A DNA stretch of 64,000 nucleotides, taken from assembly GCA_041504365.1 (NCBI GenBank), contig CP167917.1, positions 806,001-870,000 on the forward strand, in the 5' to 3' direction. The translations under genes were made by a program, and so were the position numbers. Below the pieces are notes generated by a model, which ran no database searches, was not told where the DNA came from, and worked only from the letters and a program-made list of their open reading frames with translations. Shown here one piece after another: positions 30,450 to 42,011 of the stretch; the first letter of the stretch is position 1, and every line of letters begins with the position of its first letter. The DNA is from Dryocola sp. LX212. Lineage in GTDB: Bacteria; Pseudomonadota; Gammaproteobacteria; Enterobacterales; Enterobacteriaceae.

Positions 30450-30905
30450 TTGACTACCGACACTCATACTCTGCACATTGAAGAGATTTTAGAACTTCTG
30501 CCGCACCGTTATCCGTTCTTACTGGTTGATCGCGTGCTGGATTTTGAAGAAGGTCGTTTTCTGCGCGCAGTAAAAAATGTCTCCGTTAACGAGCCATTTT
30601 TCCAGGGCCATTTCCCTGGCAAACCCATTTTCCCGGGCGTTTTGATTCTGGAAGCAATGGCGCAAGCCACAGGCATTCTGGCGTTTAAAAGTGTTGGTAA
30701 ACTGGAACCTGGCGAACTGTATTACTTTGCAGGCATCGATGAAGCGCGCTTTAAGCGCCCGGTTGTGCCTGGTGATCAGATGATCATGGAAGTAACTTTC
30801 GAGAAAACCCGCCGTGGTCTGACGCGCTTTAAAGGCGTGGCAACCGTTGACGGTAAAATTGTCTGCGAAGCAACCATGATGTGTGCCCGCAGCCGGGAGA
30901 GCTAA
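30450..30905 (+). CDS. fabZ: FabZ, 3-hydroxyacyl-ACP dehydratase
   Basis: Dehydrates 3-hydroxyacyl-ACP in fatty-acid elongation; it competes with LpxA for 3-hydroxymyristoyl-ACP, which explains its place among the lpx genes. The 151-residue hotdog-fold protein has the catalytic H54 ([10 protein letters not shown]) and E68 ([10 protein letters not shown]). The start is TTG at 30450 (as in E. coli), preceded by ACAGGAAGAG; the frame is open 28 codons further upstream, but through the hairpin. It is followed by lpxA after three bases. Confidence 0.96.
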   Translation: MTTDTHTLHIEEILELLPHRYPFLLVDRVLDFEEGRFLRAVKNVSVNEPFFQGHFPGKPIFPGVLILEAMAQATGILAFKSVGKLEPGELYYFAGIDEARFKRPVVPGDQMIMEVTFEKTRRGLTRFKGVATVDGKIVCEATMMCARSRES

Positions 30906-30908
30906 TAC

Positions 30909-31697
30909 GTGATTGATAAAACCGCCTTTATTCATCCATCCTCCATTGTGGAAGAGGGTGCCGTCATTGGTGCCAACGTTCACATTGGCCCGTTTTGTGT
31001 GGTTGGCCCGCATGTTGAGATCGGTGAGGGTACGGTACTGAAGTCTCACGTCGTGGTGAATGGTCATACGACTATTGGCCGTGACAACGAGATTTATCAG
31101 TTCGCCTCCATTGGTGAAGTTAACCAGGACCTTAAATATGCGGGTGAGCCGACCCGTGTGGAAATTGGCGATCGCAACCGCATCCGCGAAAGCGTCACCA
31201 TCCATCGTGGTACAGAGCAGGGCGGCGGATTGACGAAGGTGGGCAGCGATAACCTGCTGATGATCAACGCCCACGTGGCGCATGACTGCACCGTAGGTAA
31301 TCGCTGTATCCTCGCGAATAACGCAACGCTTGCCGGCCATGTTTCCGTCGATGATTTCGCGATCATCGGTGGCATGACCGCAGTTCACCAGTTCTGCATT
31401 ATCGGTGCACACGTGATGGTTGGCGGCTGCTCCGGTGTAGCACAGGATGTTCCACCGTATGTTATCGCGCAGGGAAATCACGCCACGCCGTTTGGTGTCA
31501 ATTTCGAAGGATTGAAGCGTCGCGGCTTCAGTAAAGAAGCGCTGCATGCTATTCGCAACGCTTACAAACTGTTGTATCGCAGCGGCAAAACCCTCGACGA
31601 AGCTAAGCCGGAAATCGCTGAGCTTGCTAAGCAGCATCCGGAAGTAAATGCATTTGTTGAATTTTTTGCCCGCTCTACGCGCGGTCTGATTCGCTAA
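30909..31697 (+). CDS. lpxA: LpxA, UDP-N-acetylglucosamine acyltransferase
   Basis: First step of lipid A synthesis: transfers R-3-hydroxymyristoyl from ACP to UDP-GlcNAc. The 262 residues form a left-handed beta-helix ([20 protein letters not shown] and repeats) with the catalytic dyad region N-A-H122-V-A-H125-DC. The C-terminal helical part carries the acyl-chain ruler region ([19 protein letters not shown]). The start is GTG (30909), as in E. coli. The stop TAA is immediately followed by the lpxB ATG. Confidence 0.97.
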   Translation: MIDKTAFIHPSSIVEEGAVIGANVHIGPFCVVGPHVEIGEGTVLKSHVVVNGHTTIGRDNEIYQFASIGEVNQDLKYAGEPTRVEIGDRNRIRESVTIHRGTEQGGGLTKVGSDNLLMINAHVAHDCTVGNRCILANNATLAGHVSVDDFAIIGGMTAVHQFCIIGAHVMVGGCSGVAQDVPPYVIAQGNHATPFGVNFEGLKRRGFSKEALHAIRNAYKLLYRSGKTLDEAKPEIAELAKQHPEVNAFVEFFARSTRGLIR

Positions 31698-32846
31698 ATG
31701 AAGCCTGGCCGTCCCCTCACGATTGCCCTGGTCGCCGGAGAAACCTCCGGTGATATTCTTGGTGCAGGTCTGATTCGCGCGCTGAAAGCTCGCCACCCGG
31801 ATGCCCGCTTTGTGGGTGTCGCCGGGCCGCGCATGCAGGCAGAAGGCTGCGAAGCGTGGTATGAGATGGAAGAGCTGGCGGTAATGGGCATTGTTGAAGT
31901 GCTCGGTCGCCTGCGTCGTCTGTTAACAATCCGCGCCGATCTTACCCGCCGCTTCACCGAGCTTGCACCCGATGTCTTCGTCGGCATCGATGCACCTGAT
32001 TTCAACATCACGCTGGAAGGCAATCTCAAGAAGCAGGGCATTCGCACGATTCATTACGTTAGCCCGTCAGTCTGGGCCTGGCGTCAAAAACGCGTTTTCA
32101 AAATTGGCAGAGCCACCGACCTGGTGCTTGCTTTTCTGCCTTTCGAAAAAGCGTTTTACGACAGATTCAACGTTCCCTGCCGCTTTATCGGCCATACCAT
32201 GGCGGATGCAATGCCGCTGGATCCGGATAAAAATGTGGCGCGCGCAACGCTGGGTATCTCCCCTGACGTGAAGTGCCTGGCCCTGTTGCCGGGCAGCCGC
32301 GGGGCGGAAGTCGAAATGCTAAGTGCTGATTTTCTGCGTACGGCGCAGCTGCTGCGCAAGCGCTTCCCGGATCTTGAAATCGTGGTTCCGCTGGTTAATG
32401 CCAAACGCCGCGAGCAGTTCGAACGCATCAAGGCTGAAATAGCCCCGGAGCTGCATGCCCATCTGTTAGACGGCATGGGCCGCGAGGCGATGGTTGCCAG
32501 TGATGCTGCGCTGCTTGCCTCAGGTACGGCGGCGCTGGAGTGTATGCTCGCGAAATGCCCGATGGTCGTTGGCTATCGCATGAAGCCGTTTACCTTCTGG
32601 CTGGCAAAGCGGCTGGTGAAAACCGAGTACGTTTCGCTGCCAAATCTGTTGGCCGGGCGTGAGCTGGTAAAAGAGCTGCTCCAGGAGGCGTGTGAGCCTG
32701 TCGGGCTTGCCGCCGTGCTTGAGCCGCTACTGGAAGATGGGGTGCAGAGCCACCAGATGCACGATACCTTCCGCCATCTGCACGAACAAATTCGCTGTAA
32801 CGCAGACGAACAGGCGGCAGACGCCGTGCTGGAGTTAGCAAAATGA
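31698..32846 (+). CDS. lpxB: LpxB, lipid-A-disaccharide synthase
   Basis: A peripheral membrane glycosyltransferase (GT19) that joins UDP-2,3-diacylglucosamine and lipid X. The 382 residues begin [20 protein letters not shown] with the GETSGD motif. Later family regions are visible: [25 protein letters not shown] and [13 protein letters not shown], the latter at the nucleotide-binding half. It starts directly after the lpxA stop, and its last four bases overlap the rnhB start (ATGA), so the operon is tightly coupled. Confidence 0.97.
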   Translation: MKPGRPLTIALVAGETSGDILGAGLIRALKARHPDARFVGVAGPRMQAEGCEAWYEMEELAVMGIVEVLGRLRRLLTIRADLTRRFTELAPDVFVGIDAPDFNITLEGNLKKQGIRTIHYVSPSVWAWRQKRVFKIGRATDLVLAFLPFEKAFYDRFNVPCRFIGHTMADAMPLDPDKNVARATLGISPDVKCLALLPGSRGAEVEMLSADFLRTAQLLRKRFPDLEIVVPLVNAKRREQFERIKAEIAPELHAHLLDGMGREAMVASDAALLASGTAALECMLAKCPMVVGYRMKPFTFWLAKRLVKTEYVSLPNLLAGRELVKELLQEACEPVGLAAVLEPLLEDGVQSHQMHDTFRHLHEQIRCNADEQAADAVLELAK

Positions 32847-33439
32847 TAGAATTTATCTATCCGCACACGCAGCTGGTTGCGGGTGTGGATGAAGTGGGCC
32901 GTGGCCCGCTGGTCGGTGCTGTCGTTACGGCAGCCGTCATCCTCGACCCGGCAAAACCTATTGTCGGTCTGGCAGACTCCAAGAAACTTTCCGAAAAGCG
33001 TCGCAACGCCCTTTATGACGAGATCATCGAAAAGGCATTGTGCTGGAGCCTGGGCCGTGCAGAGCCGGAAGAGATTGATAAGCTGAATATTTTGCATGCC
33101 ACGATGCTGGCAATGCAGCGCGCGGTCGCCGGTCTGGCCGTTGTGCCTGAGTACGTGCTGATCGACGGTAACCGCTGCCCTGCGTTACCGATGCCTTCTC
33201 TGGCGGTGGTCAAAGGCGACAGCCGCGTGGCAGAAATCAGCGCCGCTTCTATTCTTGCCAAAGTCACGCGAGATCGTGAAATGGCGACGCTGGATCTTAG
33301 CTTCCCGCAGTACGGGTTTGCGCAGCACAAAGGCTACCCAACCGCTTTCCATCTCGAAAAGCTTGCAGAGCATGGTGCCACCGAGCATCATCGCCGCAGC
33401 TTCGCCCCGGTCAAACGCGCTCTTGGGCTTGCATCCTGA
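32843..33439 (+). CDS. rnhB: RnhB, ribonuclease HII
   Basis: Cuts 5' of ribonucleotides embedded in DNA and starts ribonucleotide excision repair. In 198 residues the acidic active site is seen as [14 protein letters not shown] (D16 and E17) and VLIDGNRCP (Asp near 108). [12 protein letters not shown] is the conserved substrate-binding region. It overlaps lpxB by four bases and precedes dnaE by 38 bases. Confidence 0.97.
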   Translation: MIEFIYPHTQLVAGVDEVGRGPLVGAVVTAAVILDPAKPIVGLADSKKLSEKRRNALYDEIIEKALCWSLGRAEPEEIDKLNILHATMLAMQRAVAGLAVVPEYVLIDGNRCPALPMPSLAVVKGDSRVAEISAASILAKVTRDREMATLDLSFPQYGFAQHKGYPTAFHLEKLAEHGATEHHRRSFAPVKRALGLAS

Positions 33440-33477
33440 CCTGCGGGTTTCTGGCACACACTTAATCGGAAAGAGAA

Positions 33478-36400
33478 ATGGCTGAACCACGTTTCGTACA
33501 CCTGCGGGTGCACAGTGACTATTCCATGATCGACGGGCTGGCAAAAATCGGGCCGCTGGTCAAAAAGGCCGCGGCGCTGAACATGCCTGCGCTGGCGATC
33601 ACCGATTTTACCAACCTTTGTGGGCTGGTTAAGTTCTATGGCGGGGCCCACGGTGCGGGGATCAAGCCGATTATTGGCGCGGATTTTAACGTCGCCAACG
33701 AACTGCTGGGCGATGAGCTCAGCCACCTGACCGTGCTTGCGGCCAACAACGTTGGCTATCAAAACCTGACCCTGTTGATTTCAAAGGCCTACCAGCGCGG
33801 ATACGGTGCGGCTGGCCCGATTATCGACCGAGGCTGGCTTGCCGAACTGAATGAAGGGCTGATCCTGATTTCCGGCGGGCGGATGGGGGATATTGGCAAA
33901 AACTTGTTGCGTGGCAATCATGCCCAGGTCGATCAGTGCCTGGCGTTTTACCAGCAGTATTTTGCCGATCGCTTCTACCTCGAGCTGATCCGTACCGGCC
34001 GTGCCGATGAAGAGAACTATCTGCATGCTGCCGTCGCGCTTGCCGAAGAGCGCGGCCTGCCGGTAGTGGCAACAAACGACGTGCGGTTTATCGATGCGAC
34101 CGACTTCGACGCCCACGAGATCCGCGTGGCGATCCACGACGGCTTCACCCTCGACGACCCGAAACGTCCGCGCAACTACTCCACGCAGCAATATATGCGC
34201 AGCGAAGATGAGATGTGCGAGCTGTTCTCGGACATCCCGGAAGCGTTAGAGAACAGCGTGGAGATTGCCCGCCGCTGCAACGTTACCGTCAGGCTCGGCG
34301 AATACTTCCTGCCGCAGTTCCCCACTGGCGAGATGACCACCGAAGATTTCCTTGTTGTGAAATCGAAAGAAGGTCTTGAAGAGCGCCTTGAATTCCTGTT
34401 CCCGGACCCGGAAGTGCGCGCTGAAAAACGCCCGCCTTATGACGAGCGTTTGGATATTGAACTTCAGGTTATCAACCAGATGGGCTTCCCTGGCTACTTC
34501 CTGATCGTTATGGAGTTCATCCAGTGGTCGAAGGATAACGGCGTGCCCGTAGGTCCAGGCCGTGGTTCCGGTGCGGGGTCGCTTGTCGCCTATGCGCTGA
34601 AAATTACCGATCTGGATCCGCTGGAGTTTGACCTGCTGTTCGAACGCTTCCTGAACCCGGAGCGCGTCTCGATGCCCGACTTCGATATCGACTTTTGCAT
34701 GGAGAAGCGTGACCGCGTTATCGATCACGTAGCCGAAATGTACGGTCGTGATGCGGTATCGCAGATTATCACCTTCGGTACGATGGCGGCGAAAGCGGTT
34801 ATCCGCGACGTGGGACGAGTACTGGGCCACCCGTACGGTTTTGTCGATCGTATCTCTAAACTGATCCCACCCGATCCGGGCATGACGCTTGCTAAGGCCT
34901 TTGAAGCCGAACCGCAGCTGCCGCAAATTTACGAAGCGGATGAAGAAGTTAAAGCGCTGATTGATATGGCGCGCAAGCTGGAAGGCGTCACGCGTAACGC
35001 CGGTAAGCATGCCGGTGGTGTGGTTATTGCCCCAACTAAAATTACCGATTTCGCGCCGCTCTACTGCGACGACCAGGGGCAAAACCCGGTCACCCAGTTC
35101 GATAAAAACGATGTGGAATACGCGGGTCTGGTGAAGTTCGACTTCCTCGGCTTGCGTACGCTTACCATCATCGACTGGGCGCTGAAGATGATTAACCCGC
35201 GCCGGGAAAAGCAGGGGCTGGAGCCGATTGATATCGCCGCCATCCCGCTAGAAGATAAGAAAAGCTTCGATATGCTTCAACGCTCGGAGACCACCGCGGT
35301 CTTCCAGCTTGAATCCCGCGGCATGAAAGATTTGATTAAGCGCCTGCAGCCCGACTGCTTCGAAGATATGATCGCCCTGGTGGCCCTGTTCCGTCCGGGC
35401 CCGCTGCAGTCCGGCATGGTTGATAACTTTATCGACCGTAAGCACGGTCGCGAAGCCATCTCCTATCCTGATATTCAATGGCAGCATGAAAGCCTGAAGC
35501 CGGTGCTGGAGCCGACCTACGGCATCATCCTGTATCAGGAACAGGTCATGCAGATTGCCCAGGTGCTTTCGGGTTATACCCTTGGCGGCGCGGATATGCT
35601 GCGTCGCGCAATGGGTAAAAAGAAACCCGAAGAGATGGCCAAGCAGCGTTCCAGCTTTGAAGACGGTGCGAAAGAGAACGGCATCGACGGCGAGCTGGCG
35701 ATTAAAATCTTCGATCTGGTCGAAAAATTCGCGGGTTACGGCTTTAACAAATCTCACTCCGCCGCCTACGCGCTTGTTTCGTACCAGACGTTATGGCTGA
35801 AAGCGCACTACCCGGCTGAGTTTATGGCGGCGGTAATGACCGCCGATATGGACAACACCGAGAAGGTCGTGGGCCTGGTGGACGAATGCTGGCGCATGGG
35901 GCTGAAAATCCTGCCGCCGGATATTAACTCCGGGCAGTACCATTTCCACGTCAACGATGAGGGTGAGATCGTTTACGGTATCGGCGCTATTAAAGGCGTC
36001 GGCGAAGGCCCTATCGAAGCGATTATTGAAGCACGTAACGAAGGCGGCTACTTCCGGGAACTGTTCGATCTTTGCGCTCGTACGGATACCAAAAAGCTCA
36101 ACCGCCGCGTGCTGGAAAAACTGATCATGTCCGGGGCGTTTGACCGCCTGGGACCTCACCGCGCCGCGCTGATGAACGCGCTGGGCGATGCGCTGAAGGC
36201 CGCCGACCAGCATGCGAAAGCAGAGGCTATCGGTCAGGCGGATATGTTCGGCGTGCTGGCCGATGAGCCGGAGGTCGTTGAGCAGTCTTATGCCAGCGTC
36301 ATCCCGTGGCCGGAACACACGGTGCTGGACGGTGAAAGGGAAACCCTTGGTCTGTATCTGACCGGGCACCCCATCAACCAGTACCTGAAAGAAATTGAGC

Positions 36401-36960
36401 GCTATGTCGGTGGCATGCGCCTGAAAGAGATGCACCCGACAGAACGTGGTAAAATGACCACGGCTGCGGGTCTGGTGATTGCCTCCAGGGTCATGGTGAC
36501 CAAAAGAGGCAATCGCATTGGCATCTGTACTCTCGACGACCGTTCTGGTCGTCTGGAAGTGATGTTATTCACAGATGCGTTAGAAAAGTACCAGCATCTG
36601 CTGGAAAAAGACCGTATCCTGATCGTCAGCGGACAGGTCAGCTTTGATGACTTCAGCGGCGGCCTTAAAATGACCGCTCGTGAATTGATGGACATTGACG
36701 AGGCCCGTGAAAAGTATGCGCGCGGGCTTGCTATCTCGCTGACGGACAGGCAAATTGATGACCAGCTTTTAAACCGTCTCCGTCAGTCTCTGGAACCTCA
36801 CCGTTCGGGGACAATTCCAGTACATCTCTACTATCAGAGGGCGGATGCACGAGCACGTTTGCGTTTTGGCGCGGCGTGGCGTGTTTCCCCCAGCGATCGT
36901 TTACTCAACGATCTCAGAACGCTGGTAGGTTCGGAGCAGGTGGAACTGGAGTTTGACTAA
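33478..36960 (+). CDS. dnaE: DnaE, DNA polymerase III alpha subunit
   Basis: The replicative polymerase of the Pol III core. It has 1160 residues, as in E. coli. An N-terminal PHP domain ([20 protein letters not shown]) is followed by the polymerase domain with [16 protein letters not shown] and the catalytic [15 protein letters not shown] (D401 and D403 in E. coli numbering). Then come a helix-hairpin-helix region, the beta-clamp-binding segment QADMFG near 920 and an OB fold (about 990-1080). The gene sits 12 bases before accA. Confidence 0.98.
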   Translation: MAEPRFVHLRVHSDYSMIDGLAKIGPLVKKAAALNMPALAITDFTNLCGLVKFYGGAHGAGIKPIIGADFNVANELLGDELSHLTVLAANNVGYQNLTLLISKAYQRGYGAAGPIIDRGWLAELNEGLILISGGRMGDIGKNLLRGNHAQVDQCLAFYQQYFADRFYLELIRTGRADEENYLHAAVALAEERGLPVVATNDVRFIDATDFDAHEIRVAIHDGFTLDDPKRPRNYSTQQYMRSEDEMCELFSDIPEALENSVEIARRCNVTVRLGEYFLPQFPTGEMTTEDFLVVKSKEGLEERLEFLFPDPEVRAEKRPPYDERLDIELQVINQMGFPGYFLIVMEFIQWSKDNGVPVGPGRGSGAGSLVAYALKITDLDPLEFDLLFERFLNPERVSMPDFDIDFCMEKRDRVIDHVAEMYGRDAVSQIITFGTMAAKAVIRDVGRVLGHPYGFVDRISKLIPPDPGMTLAKAFEAEPQLPQIYEADEEVKALIDMARKLEGVTRNAGKHAGGVVIAPTKITDFAPLYCDDQGQNPVTQFDKNDVEYAGLVKFDFLGLRTLTIIDWALKMINPRREKQGLEPIDIAAIPLEDKKSFDMLQRSETTAVFQLESRGMKDLIKRLQPDCFEDMIALVALFRPGPLQSGMVDNFIDRKHGREAISYPDIQWQHESLKPVLEPTYGIILYQEQVMQIAQVLSGYTLGGADMLRRAMGKKKPEEMAKQRSSFEDGAKENGIDGELAIKIFDLVEKFAGYGFNKSHSAAYALVSYQTLWLKAHYPAEFMAAVMTADMDNTEKVVGLVDECWRMGLKILPPDINSGQYHFHVNDEGEIVYGIGAIKGVGEGPIEAIIEARNEGGYFRELFDLCARTDTKKLNRRVLEKLIMSGAFDRLGPHRAALMNALGDALKAADQHAKAEAIGQADMFGVLADEPEVVEQSYASVIPWPEHTVLDGERETLGLYLTGHPINQYLKEIERYVGGMRLKEMHPTERGKMTTAAGLVIASRVMVTKRGNRIGICTLDDRSGRLEVMLFTDALEKYQHLLEKDRILIVSGQVSFDDFSGGLKMTARELMDIDEAREKYARGLAISLTDRQIDDQLLNRLRQSLEPHRSGTIPVHLYYQRADARARLRFGAAWRVSPSDRLLNDLRTLVGSEQVELEFD

Positions 36961-36972
36961 TACAGGAATACT

Positions 36973-37932
36973 ATGAGTCTGAATTTCCTTGATTTCGAAC
37001 AGCCGATTGCAGAGCTGGAAGCGAAAATCGATTCCCTGACCGCCGTTAGCCGTCAGGATGAAAAATTGGATATTAACCTGGACGAAGAAGTGCAGCGCCT
37101 GCGTGAAAAAAGCGTAGAGCTCACCCGTAAGATCTTCGCCGATTTAGGAGCATGGCAGATTGCTCAGCTGGCGCGCCATCCACAGCGCCCGTACACCCTC
37201 GACTATCTTCGTCTGGCTTTTGATGAGTTTGATGAACTGGCAGGTGACCGTGCTTATGCCGATGATAAAGCTATCGTCGGCGGCATCGCGCGTCTTGATG
37301 GCCGTCCGGTGATGATCATCGGCCACCAGAAAGGGCGTGAAACGAAAGAAAAAATTCGCCGCAACTTCGGGATGCCCGCACCAGAAGGCTACCGTAAAGC
37401 ACTGCGCCTTATGGAGATGGCTGAGCGTTTTAATATGCCCATCATCACCTTCATCGACACCCCAGGGGCATACCCTGGCGTGGGTGCGGAAGAGCGTGGA
37501 CAGTCCGAAGCTATCGCACGCAATCTGCGAGAAATGTCCCGCCTGAAGGTGCCGGTCATCTGTACGGTGATTGGCGAAGGCGGTTCCGGTGGTGCGCTGG
37601 CGATTGGCGTGGGCGATAAAGTGAATATGCTGCAGTACAGCACCTATTCCGTTATCTCCCCGGAAGGCTGCGCCTCTATTCTGTGGAAAAGTGCCGATAA
37701 AGCACCGCTGGCCGCAGAAGCGATGGGTATCATTGCCCCACGCCTGAAAGAGCTGAAGCTGGTCGATACCGTTATCCCTGAACCCCTGGGCGGCGCGCAT
37801 CGTAACCCGCAGGCTATGGCCGCGTCTCTGAAAGCACAGCTGCTGGCCGACCTGGCGGATCTTGACGTGCTGAACAAAGACGAGCTGCTAAACCGTCGTT
37901 ACCAGCGCCTGATGAGCTACGGCTACGCCTGA
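36973..37932 (+). CDS. accA: AccA, acetyl-CoA carboxylase carboxyltransferase alpha subunit
   Basis: With AccD transfers carboxyl from biotin to acetyl-CoA to give malonyl-CoA, the start of fatty-acid synthesis. The 319 residues start [20 protein letters not shown] and include [20 protein letters not shown] and [20 protein letters not shown], then [15 protein letters not shown] for the CoA oxyanion holes. The length is the E. coli one. A strong terminator ends the long lpx-dnaE-accA transcript. Confidence 0.97.
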   Translation: MSLNFLDFEQPIAELEAKIDSLTAVSRQDEKLDINLDEEVQRLREKSVELTRKIFADLGAWQIAQLARHPQRPYTLDYLRLAFDEFDELAGDRAYADDKAIVGGIARLDGRPVMIIGHQKGRETKEKIRRNFGMPAPEGYRKALRLMEMAERFNMPIITFIDTPGAYPGVGAEERGQSEAIARNLREMSRLKVPVICTVIGEGGSGGALAIGVGDKVNMLQYSTYSVISPEGCASILWKSADKAPLAAEAMGIIAPRLKELKLVDTVIPEPLGGAHRNPQAMAASLKAQLLADLADLDVLNKDELLNRRYQRLMSYGYA

Positions 37933-37954
37933 TCTTCCTGTCCAGATTGACCTT

Positions 37955-37982
37955 AAGGGCCGGATTTTCCGGCCCTTTTTTC
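37955..37982 (+). terminator. Intrinsic terminator of accA
   Basis: AAGGGCCGGA (37955-37964) and TCCGGCCCTT (37968-37977) with a TTT loop run into a tract of Ts ending at 37981. Confidence 0.94.
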
Positions 37983-38048
37983 GTTTTAAGAAACAATGAA
38001 AAACGCATTGCGCTATGCTTACCGGAGACTTTTTCCAGGAGGTAAGCT

Positions 38049-40190
38049 GTGAATATCATTGCCATCATGGGGCCGCAGGGCGTTTTTTATAAGGACGAGC
38101 CGATCAAAGAGCTGCACCAGGAACTTGAGAAACAAGGCTTTCAGCCCATTTACCCCACCAACAGCACCGACCTGCTTAAGCTCATTGAACATAATCCTCG
38201 CATCTGCGGCGTGATTTTTGACTGGGACGAATACAGTCTCGACCTGTGCAGCGACATCAACCTGCTGAACGAATACCTGCCGCTGTACGCCTTTATCAAC
38301 ACCCATTCGTCGCTGGACGTCAGCGTCAACGAAATGCGCATGGCGCTGTGGTTCTTCGAATACGCCCTGAGCGCGGCGGAAGATATTGCTCAGCGCATTA
38401 AGCAGTACACCAACGAGTATCTCGACAACATCACTCCGCCGCTGACCAAAGCCTTATTCACCTACGTGAAAGAGGGTAAATACACTTTCTGTACACCCGG
38501 CCACATGGCGGGAACGGCCTACCAGAAAAGCCCGGTTGGCTGCCTGTTCTATGATTTCTTCGGCGGTAATACGCTCAAAGCAGACGTGTCGATCTCGGTC
38601 ACCGAGCTGGGATCGCTGCTGGACCACACCGGCCCGCACCTCGAGGCTGAAGAGTATATTGCCCGCACCTTTGGCGCGGAGCAGAGCTACATGGTGACGA
38701 ACGGGACTTCTACCTCAAACAAGATTGTCGGTATGTATGCCGCTCCGTCCGGGAGCACCGTATTAATCGATCGTAACTGCCATAAATCCCTCACGCATCT
38801 GCTGATGATGACGGATCTGATACCCATCTGGCTAAAGCCGACGCGCAACGCGCTGGGGATTTTAGGCGGTATACCGAAGCGCGAATTCCTTCGTGAAAGT
38901 ATAGAAGCGAAGGTGGCCGCCACGCCGGAGGCCCAGTGGCCCGTTCATGCGGTAATCACTAATTCCACCTACGATGGCCTGCTCTACAACACTGAATTTA
39001 TCAAGCATGCTCTTGACGTTCCCTCCATCCACTTCGACTCCGCCTGGGTGCCGTACACCAACTTCCACCCGATCTATCAGGGCAAAAGCGGCATGAGCGG
39101 CGAGCGCGTGCCGGGAAAAGTGATCTACGAAACCCAGTCCACCCATAAACTTCTGGCGGCGCTATCGCAGGCCTCGCTTATCCATATCAAAGGGGATTAC
39201 GACGAGGATACGTTTAACGAAGCGTACATGATGCACACCACAACATCGCCGAGCTATCCGATAGTCGCATCGATTGAAACCGCCGCCGCCATGCTGCGTG
39301 GCAACCCGGGTAAGCGTCTTATTAACCGCTCCGTAGAGCGCGCGCTGCATTTCCGCCGTGAAGTGCAGCGGTTACGCGAGGAATCCGAAGACTGGTTCTT
39401 TGATATCTGGCAGCCGGAACACGTGGACGAAGCGGCCTGCTGGCCCATCTCTCCGGGCGAAGAAGACTGGCATGGTTTCAAAGATGCTGATGCTGACCAT
39501 ATGTATCTCGACCCGATTAAAGTCACGATTCTGACGCCGGGCATGAGCGAGCTGGGTGAAATGGCTGACGAAGGGATCCCCGCCGCGCTGGTGGCGAAGT
39601 TCCTGGACGAGCGTGGCGTGGTGGTCGAGAAAACCGGGCCGTATAATCTGCTGTTTCTGTTCAGCATTGGGATCGATAAAACCAAAGCGCTCAGCCTGCT
39701 GCGTGGCCTGACGGAATTCAAACGATCCTACGATCTCAATCTGCGGGTCAAAAACATGCTGCCGGATCTTTATGCGGTGGATCCTGATTTTTATCGCAAC
39801 ATGCGTATTCAGGATCTGGCGCAGGGGATCCATAAGCTCATCAAGCAGCATAATCTGCCGGATCTGATGCTGCGGGCGTTTGACGTATTGCCAGAGATGA
39901 AGCTGACGCCGCACGAGGCCTACCAGCAGCAGGTTAAAGGCAATGTGGAAACCGTGGAAATCGAACAGCTGATTAACCGGGTGTCCGCCAACATGATCCT
40001 GCCGTATCCGCCGGGCGTGCCGGTCGTTATGCCGGGGGAGATGATCACCAGCGAGAGCCGCGCGGTGCTCGATTTCCTGCTGATGCTTTGCTCCGTTGGC
40101 GAACATTACCCTGGTTTCGAAACCGACATCCACGGCGCAAAGCTGGGGGAGGATGGCATCTACAGGGTACGAGTCTTAAAAAACTCGTAG
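38049..40190 (+). CDS. ldcC: LdcC, constitutive lysine decarboxylase
   Basis: A PLP decarboxylase that turns lysine into cadaverine. The 713 residues match LdcC in length and begin MNIIAIMGPQGVFYKDEPIK, a wing domain with response-regulator-like fold. The PLP lysine is in TQSTHKLLAAL (K367), with THSS and GTSTSNK phosphate contacts. I call LdcC rather than CadA from the position between accA and yaeR and the sequence; a cadBA context is absent. A putative own promoter lies in 37982-38048, where AGGAGG precedes the GTG/ATG region. Confidence 0.94.
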   Translation: MNIIAIMGPQGVFYKDEPIKELHQELEKQGFQPIYPTNSTDLLKLIEHNPRICGVIFDWDEYSLDLCSDINLLNEYLPLYAFINTHSSLDVSVNEMRMALWFFEYALSAAEDIAQRIKQYTNEYLDNITPPLTKALFTYVKEGKYTFCTPGHMAGTAYQKSPVGCLFYDFFGGNTLKADVSISVTELGSLLDHTGPHLEAEEYIARTFGAEQSYMVTNGTSTSNKIVGMYAAPSGSTVLIDRNCHKSLTHLLMMTDLIPIWLKPTRNALGILGGIPKREFLRESIEAKVAATPEAQWPVHAVITNSTYDGLLYNTEFIKHALDVPSIHFDSAWVPYTNFHPIYQGKSGMSGERVPGKVIYETQSTHKLLAALSQASLIHIKGDYDEDTFNEAYMMHTTTSPSYPIVASIETAAAMLRGNPGKRLINRSVERALHFRREVQRLREESEDWFFDIWQPEHVDEAACWPISPGEEDWHGFKDADADHMYLDPIKVTILTPGMSELGEMADEGIPAALVAKFLDERGVVVEKTGPYNLLFLFSIGIDKTKALSLLRGLTEFKRSYDLNLRVKNMLPDLYAVDPDFYRNMRIQDLAQGIHKLIKQHNLPDLMLRAFDVLPEMKLTPHEAYQQQVKGNVETVEIEQLINRVSANMILPYPPGVPVVMPGEMITSESRAVLDFLLMLCSVGEHYPGFETDIHGAKLGEDGIYRVRVLKNS

Positions 40191-40247
40191 TCTCTTGCTT
40201 TGCCAGGGCGCGGTGGTTAACGTGCCCAAAAAGACAAAGGAGCACCT

Positions 40248-40637
40248 ATGCTGGGTTTAAAACAGGTTCATCACATTGCTATTATCGCCTCGGATTATCA
40301 GGTCAGTAAGCATTTTTACTGCGATATCCTGGGTTTTACGCTTGAGGCAGAAGCCTACCGGGAAGCAAGAGATTCCTGGAAGGGTGACCTGGCGCTGAAC
40401 GGCCAGTATGTCATTGAGCTGTTCTCTTTCCCGTTTCCCCCGGCACGTCCGAGCCGTCCGGAAGCCTGTGGCTTACGCCATCTTGCGTTCAGCGTTGACG
40501 ATCTGGATCGGGCCGTTGAGCATCTCGAAAAGCATGGTGTGGCCTGCGAAGAGATTCGTATCGATCCGTTCACCGACAAACGTTTCACTTTCTTTGCCGA
40601 CCCTGACGGCCTGCCGCTGGAACTTTACCAGCAGTAA
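40248..40637 (+). CDS. yaeR: YaeR, VOC (glyoxalase/bleomycin-resistance) family protein
   Basis: A 129-residue protein of the vicinal-oxygen-chelate fold. It shows MLGLKQVHHIAIIASDY with a candidate metal His (8 or 9), YVIELFSFP (Glu), GLRHLAFSVDDLD (His) and DPDGLPLELYQQ (Glu), the usual four metal ligands in two betaalpha-betabetabeta halves. No substrate is established for the family member. A GGAGCACC box precedes the ATG. It lies between ldcC and tilS as in E. coli and is probably transcribed with tilS. Confidence 0.92.
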   Translation: MLGLKQVHHIAIIASDYQVSKHFYCDILGFTLEAEAYREARDSWKGDLALNGQYVIELFSFPFPPARPSRPEACGLRHLAFSVDDLDRAVEHLEKHGVACEEIRIDPFTDKRFTFFADPDGLPLELYQQ

Positions 40638-40700
40638 CGCTTGCCTCTCTCGCCGTTGCCCGGTAACGTGCCGGGCAAACCCTTACGTAAATTGCTGACT

Positions 40701-42011
40701 ATGGATCTGCGTCCGTTACTTTCATCACTTCATCCGCATCGCAACCTGCTGGTGGCATTTAGCGGTGGGCTGGATTCCACTGTTCTGCTGCATCAGTTGG
40801 TCACGCTTCGCGGCACCCTCGCTCCTGAACTCACTCTGCGCGCTATGCATGTCCATCATGGGCTCAGCCCGAACGCGGACGAATGGGTACAGCATTGCCA
40901 GCAGCTGTGCGCGAACTGGGATGTCCCGCTGGAGGTAGCTCATGTGCAATTGGCGGATGACGGGCAGGGGACAGAAGCTCAGGCTCGTGCGGCACGCTAT
41001 CATGCGCTGTCGGGCGCTTTACTGCCGGGTGAAGTTTTGCTGACAGCGCAGCACCTGGACGATCAGTGCGAAACTTTCCTGCTGGCGCTTAAGCGCGGTA
41101 GTGGTCCGGCCGGGCTTGCGGCCATGCCTGCGAAACTCGACTTTTCAGGCACCAGTTTGCTGCGCCCCCTGCTCGGACAGCGCAGGGAGGAGCTGGAAAC
41201 ATGGGCAAATGCTCATCAGCTGACGTGGATCGAAGATGAAAGCAATCAGGATGATGCCTATGACAGGAATTTCCTGCGTTTGCGCGTCCTGTCGATACTC
41301 CAGCAGCGCTGGCCGCACTTCTCCCGCAGCGTTGTGCGCAGCGCTGAACTTTGCGGGGAGCAGGAAGCGCTGCTTGATGAGCTGCTTGCGGAGCAGCTCT
41401 CGTCCCTGCTGCAGCCAGACGGCGCATTATTAATTGCGCCACTCGCCAGCCTTAGCGACATCCGACGCGCGGCGCTAATTCGCCGCTGGTTTGCGTTTCA
41501 TCGGGCAGCAATGCCTTCTCGTGCTGCGTTACAACGAGTGTGGGACGAGATAGCGTTAAGCCGCGAAGATGCCAACCCTCGCGTAAAGCTGGGCGAGCAC
41601 GAGGTGCGTCGTTTTCAGGGAGCGCTATACTGGGTGCCGCTGGTCGACGGGCAGGGGGACACGGTATTGAACTGGAAAGCTCCGTTTGCACCGTTGGTGC
41701 TTCCTGCAGGTCTCGGTATGCTAAATATTGGTGAGACAGGGCAGGCTGTTCGCGCTCCGCTTGCTGATGAGCCTGTTAGCGTGAGATTTAAGGCGAGCGG
41801 CAATCTGCATATCGTCGGGCGCGAGCGGGGCAGAACACTGAAGAAAATCTGGCAGGAGCTGCACATTCCCTCCTGGCAGCGGGACACCACGCCGCTGATC
41901 TTTTACGGCGAACGGCTAATTACCGCCCCGGGTATATTTGTCACCCGTGAGGGGCAGGCAACAAATCATTCATGCTGGCATATAGACTGGCAAAAGGAGA
42001 GGCAGCAATGA
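40701..42011 (+). CDS. tilS: TilS, tRNA(Ile)-lysidine synthetase
   Basis: Attaches lysine to C34 of the CAU-anticodon tRNA-Ile so that it reads AUA; essential. The PP-loop S21-G-G-L-D-S-T27 is at the N-terminus ([17 protein letters not shown]), and [11 protein letters not shown] and [25 protein letters not shown] follow. The C-terminal domain has [20 protein letters not shown] set the start at 40701 (MDLRPLL), giving 436 residues (E. coli 432); a start 20 codons upstream is not supported. It overlaps the following cytochrome gene by four bases. Confidence 0.95.
   Translation: MDLRPLLSSLHPHRNLLVAFSGGLDSTVLLHQLVTLRGTLAPELTLRAMHVHHGLSPNADEWVQHCQQLCANWDVPLEVAHVQLADDGQGTEAQARAARYHALSGALLPGEVLLTAQHLDDQCETFLLALKRGSGPAGLAAMPAKLDFSGTSLLRPLLGQRREELETWANAHQLTWIEDESNQDDAYDRNFLRLRVLSILQQRWPHFSRSVVRSAELCGEQEALLDELLAEQLSSLLQPDGALLIAPLASLSDIRRAALIRRWFAFHRAAMPSRAALQRVWDEIALSREDANPRVKLGEHEVRRFQGALYWVPLVDGQGDTVLNWKAPFAPLVLPAGLGMLNIGETGQAVRAPLADEPVSVRFKASGNLHIVGRERGRTLKKIWQELHIPSWQRDTTPLIFYGERLITAPGIFVTREGQATNHSCWHIDWQKERQQ

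Noticed and set aside
30519-31796. A 425-codon open frame on the minus strand opposite fabZ and lpxA
   Set aside because: Its product has no recognisable family, and the plus strand encodes FabZ and LpxA over the same bases with intact catalytic residues. It is a shadow produced by codon bias.
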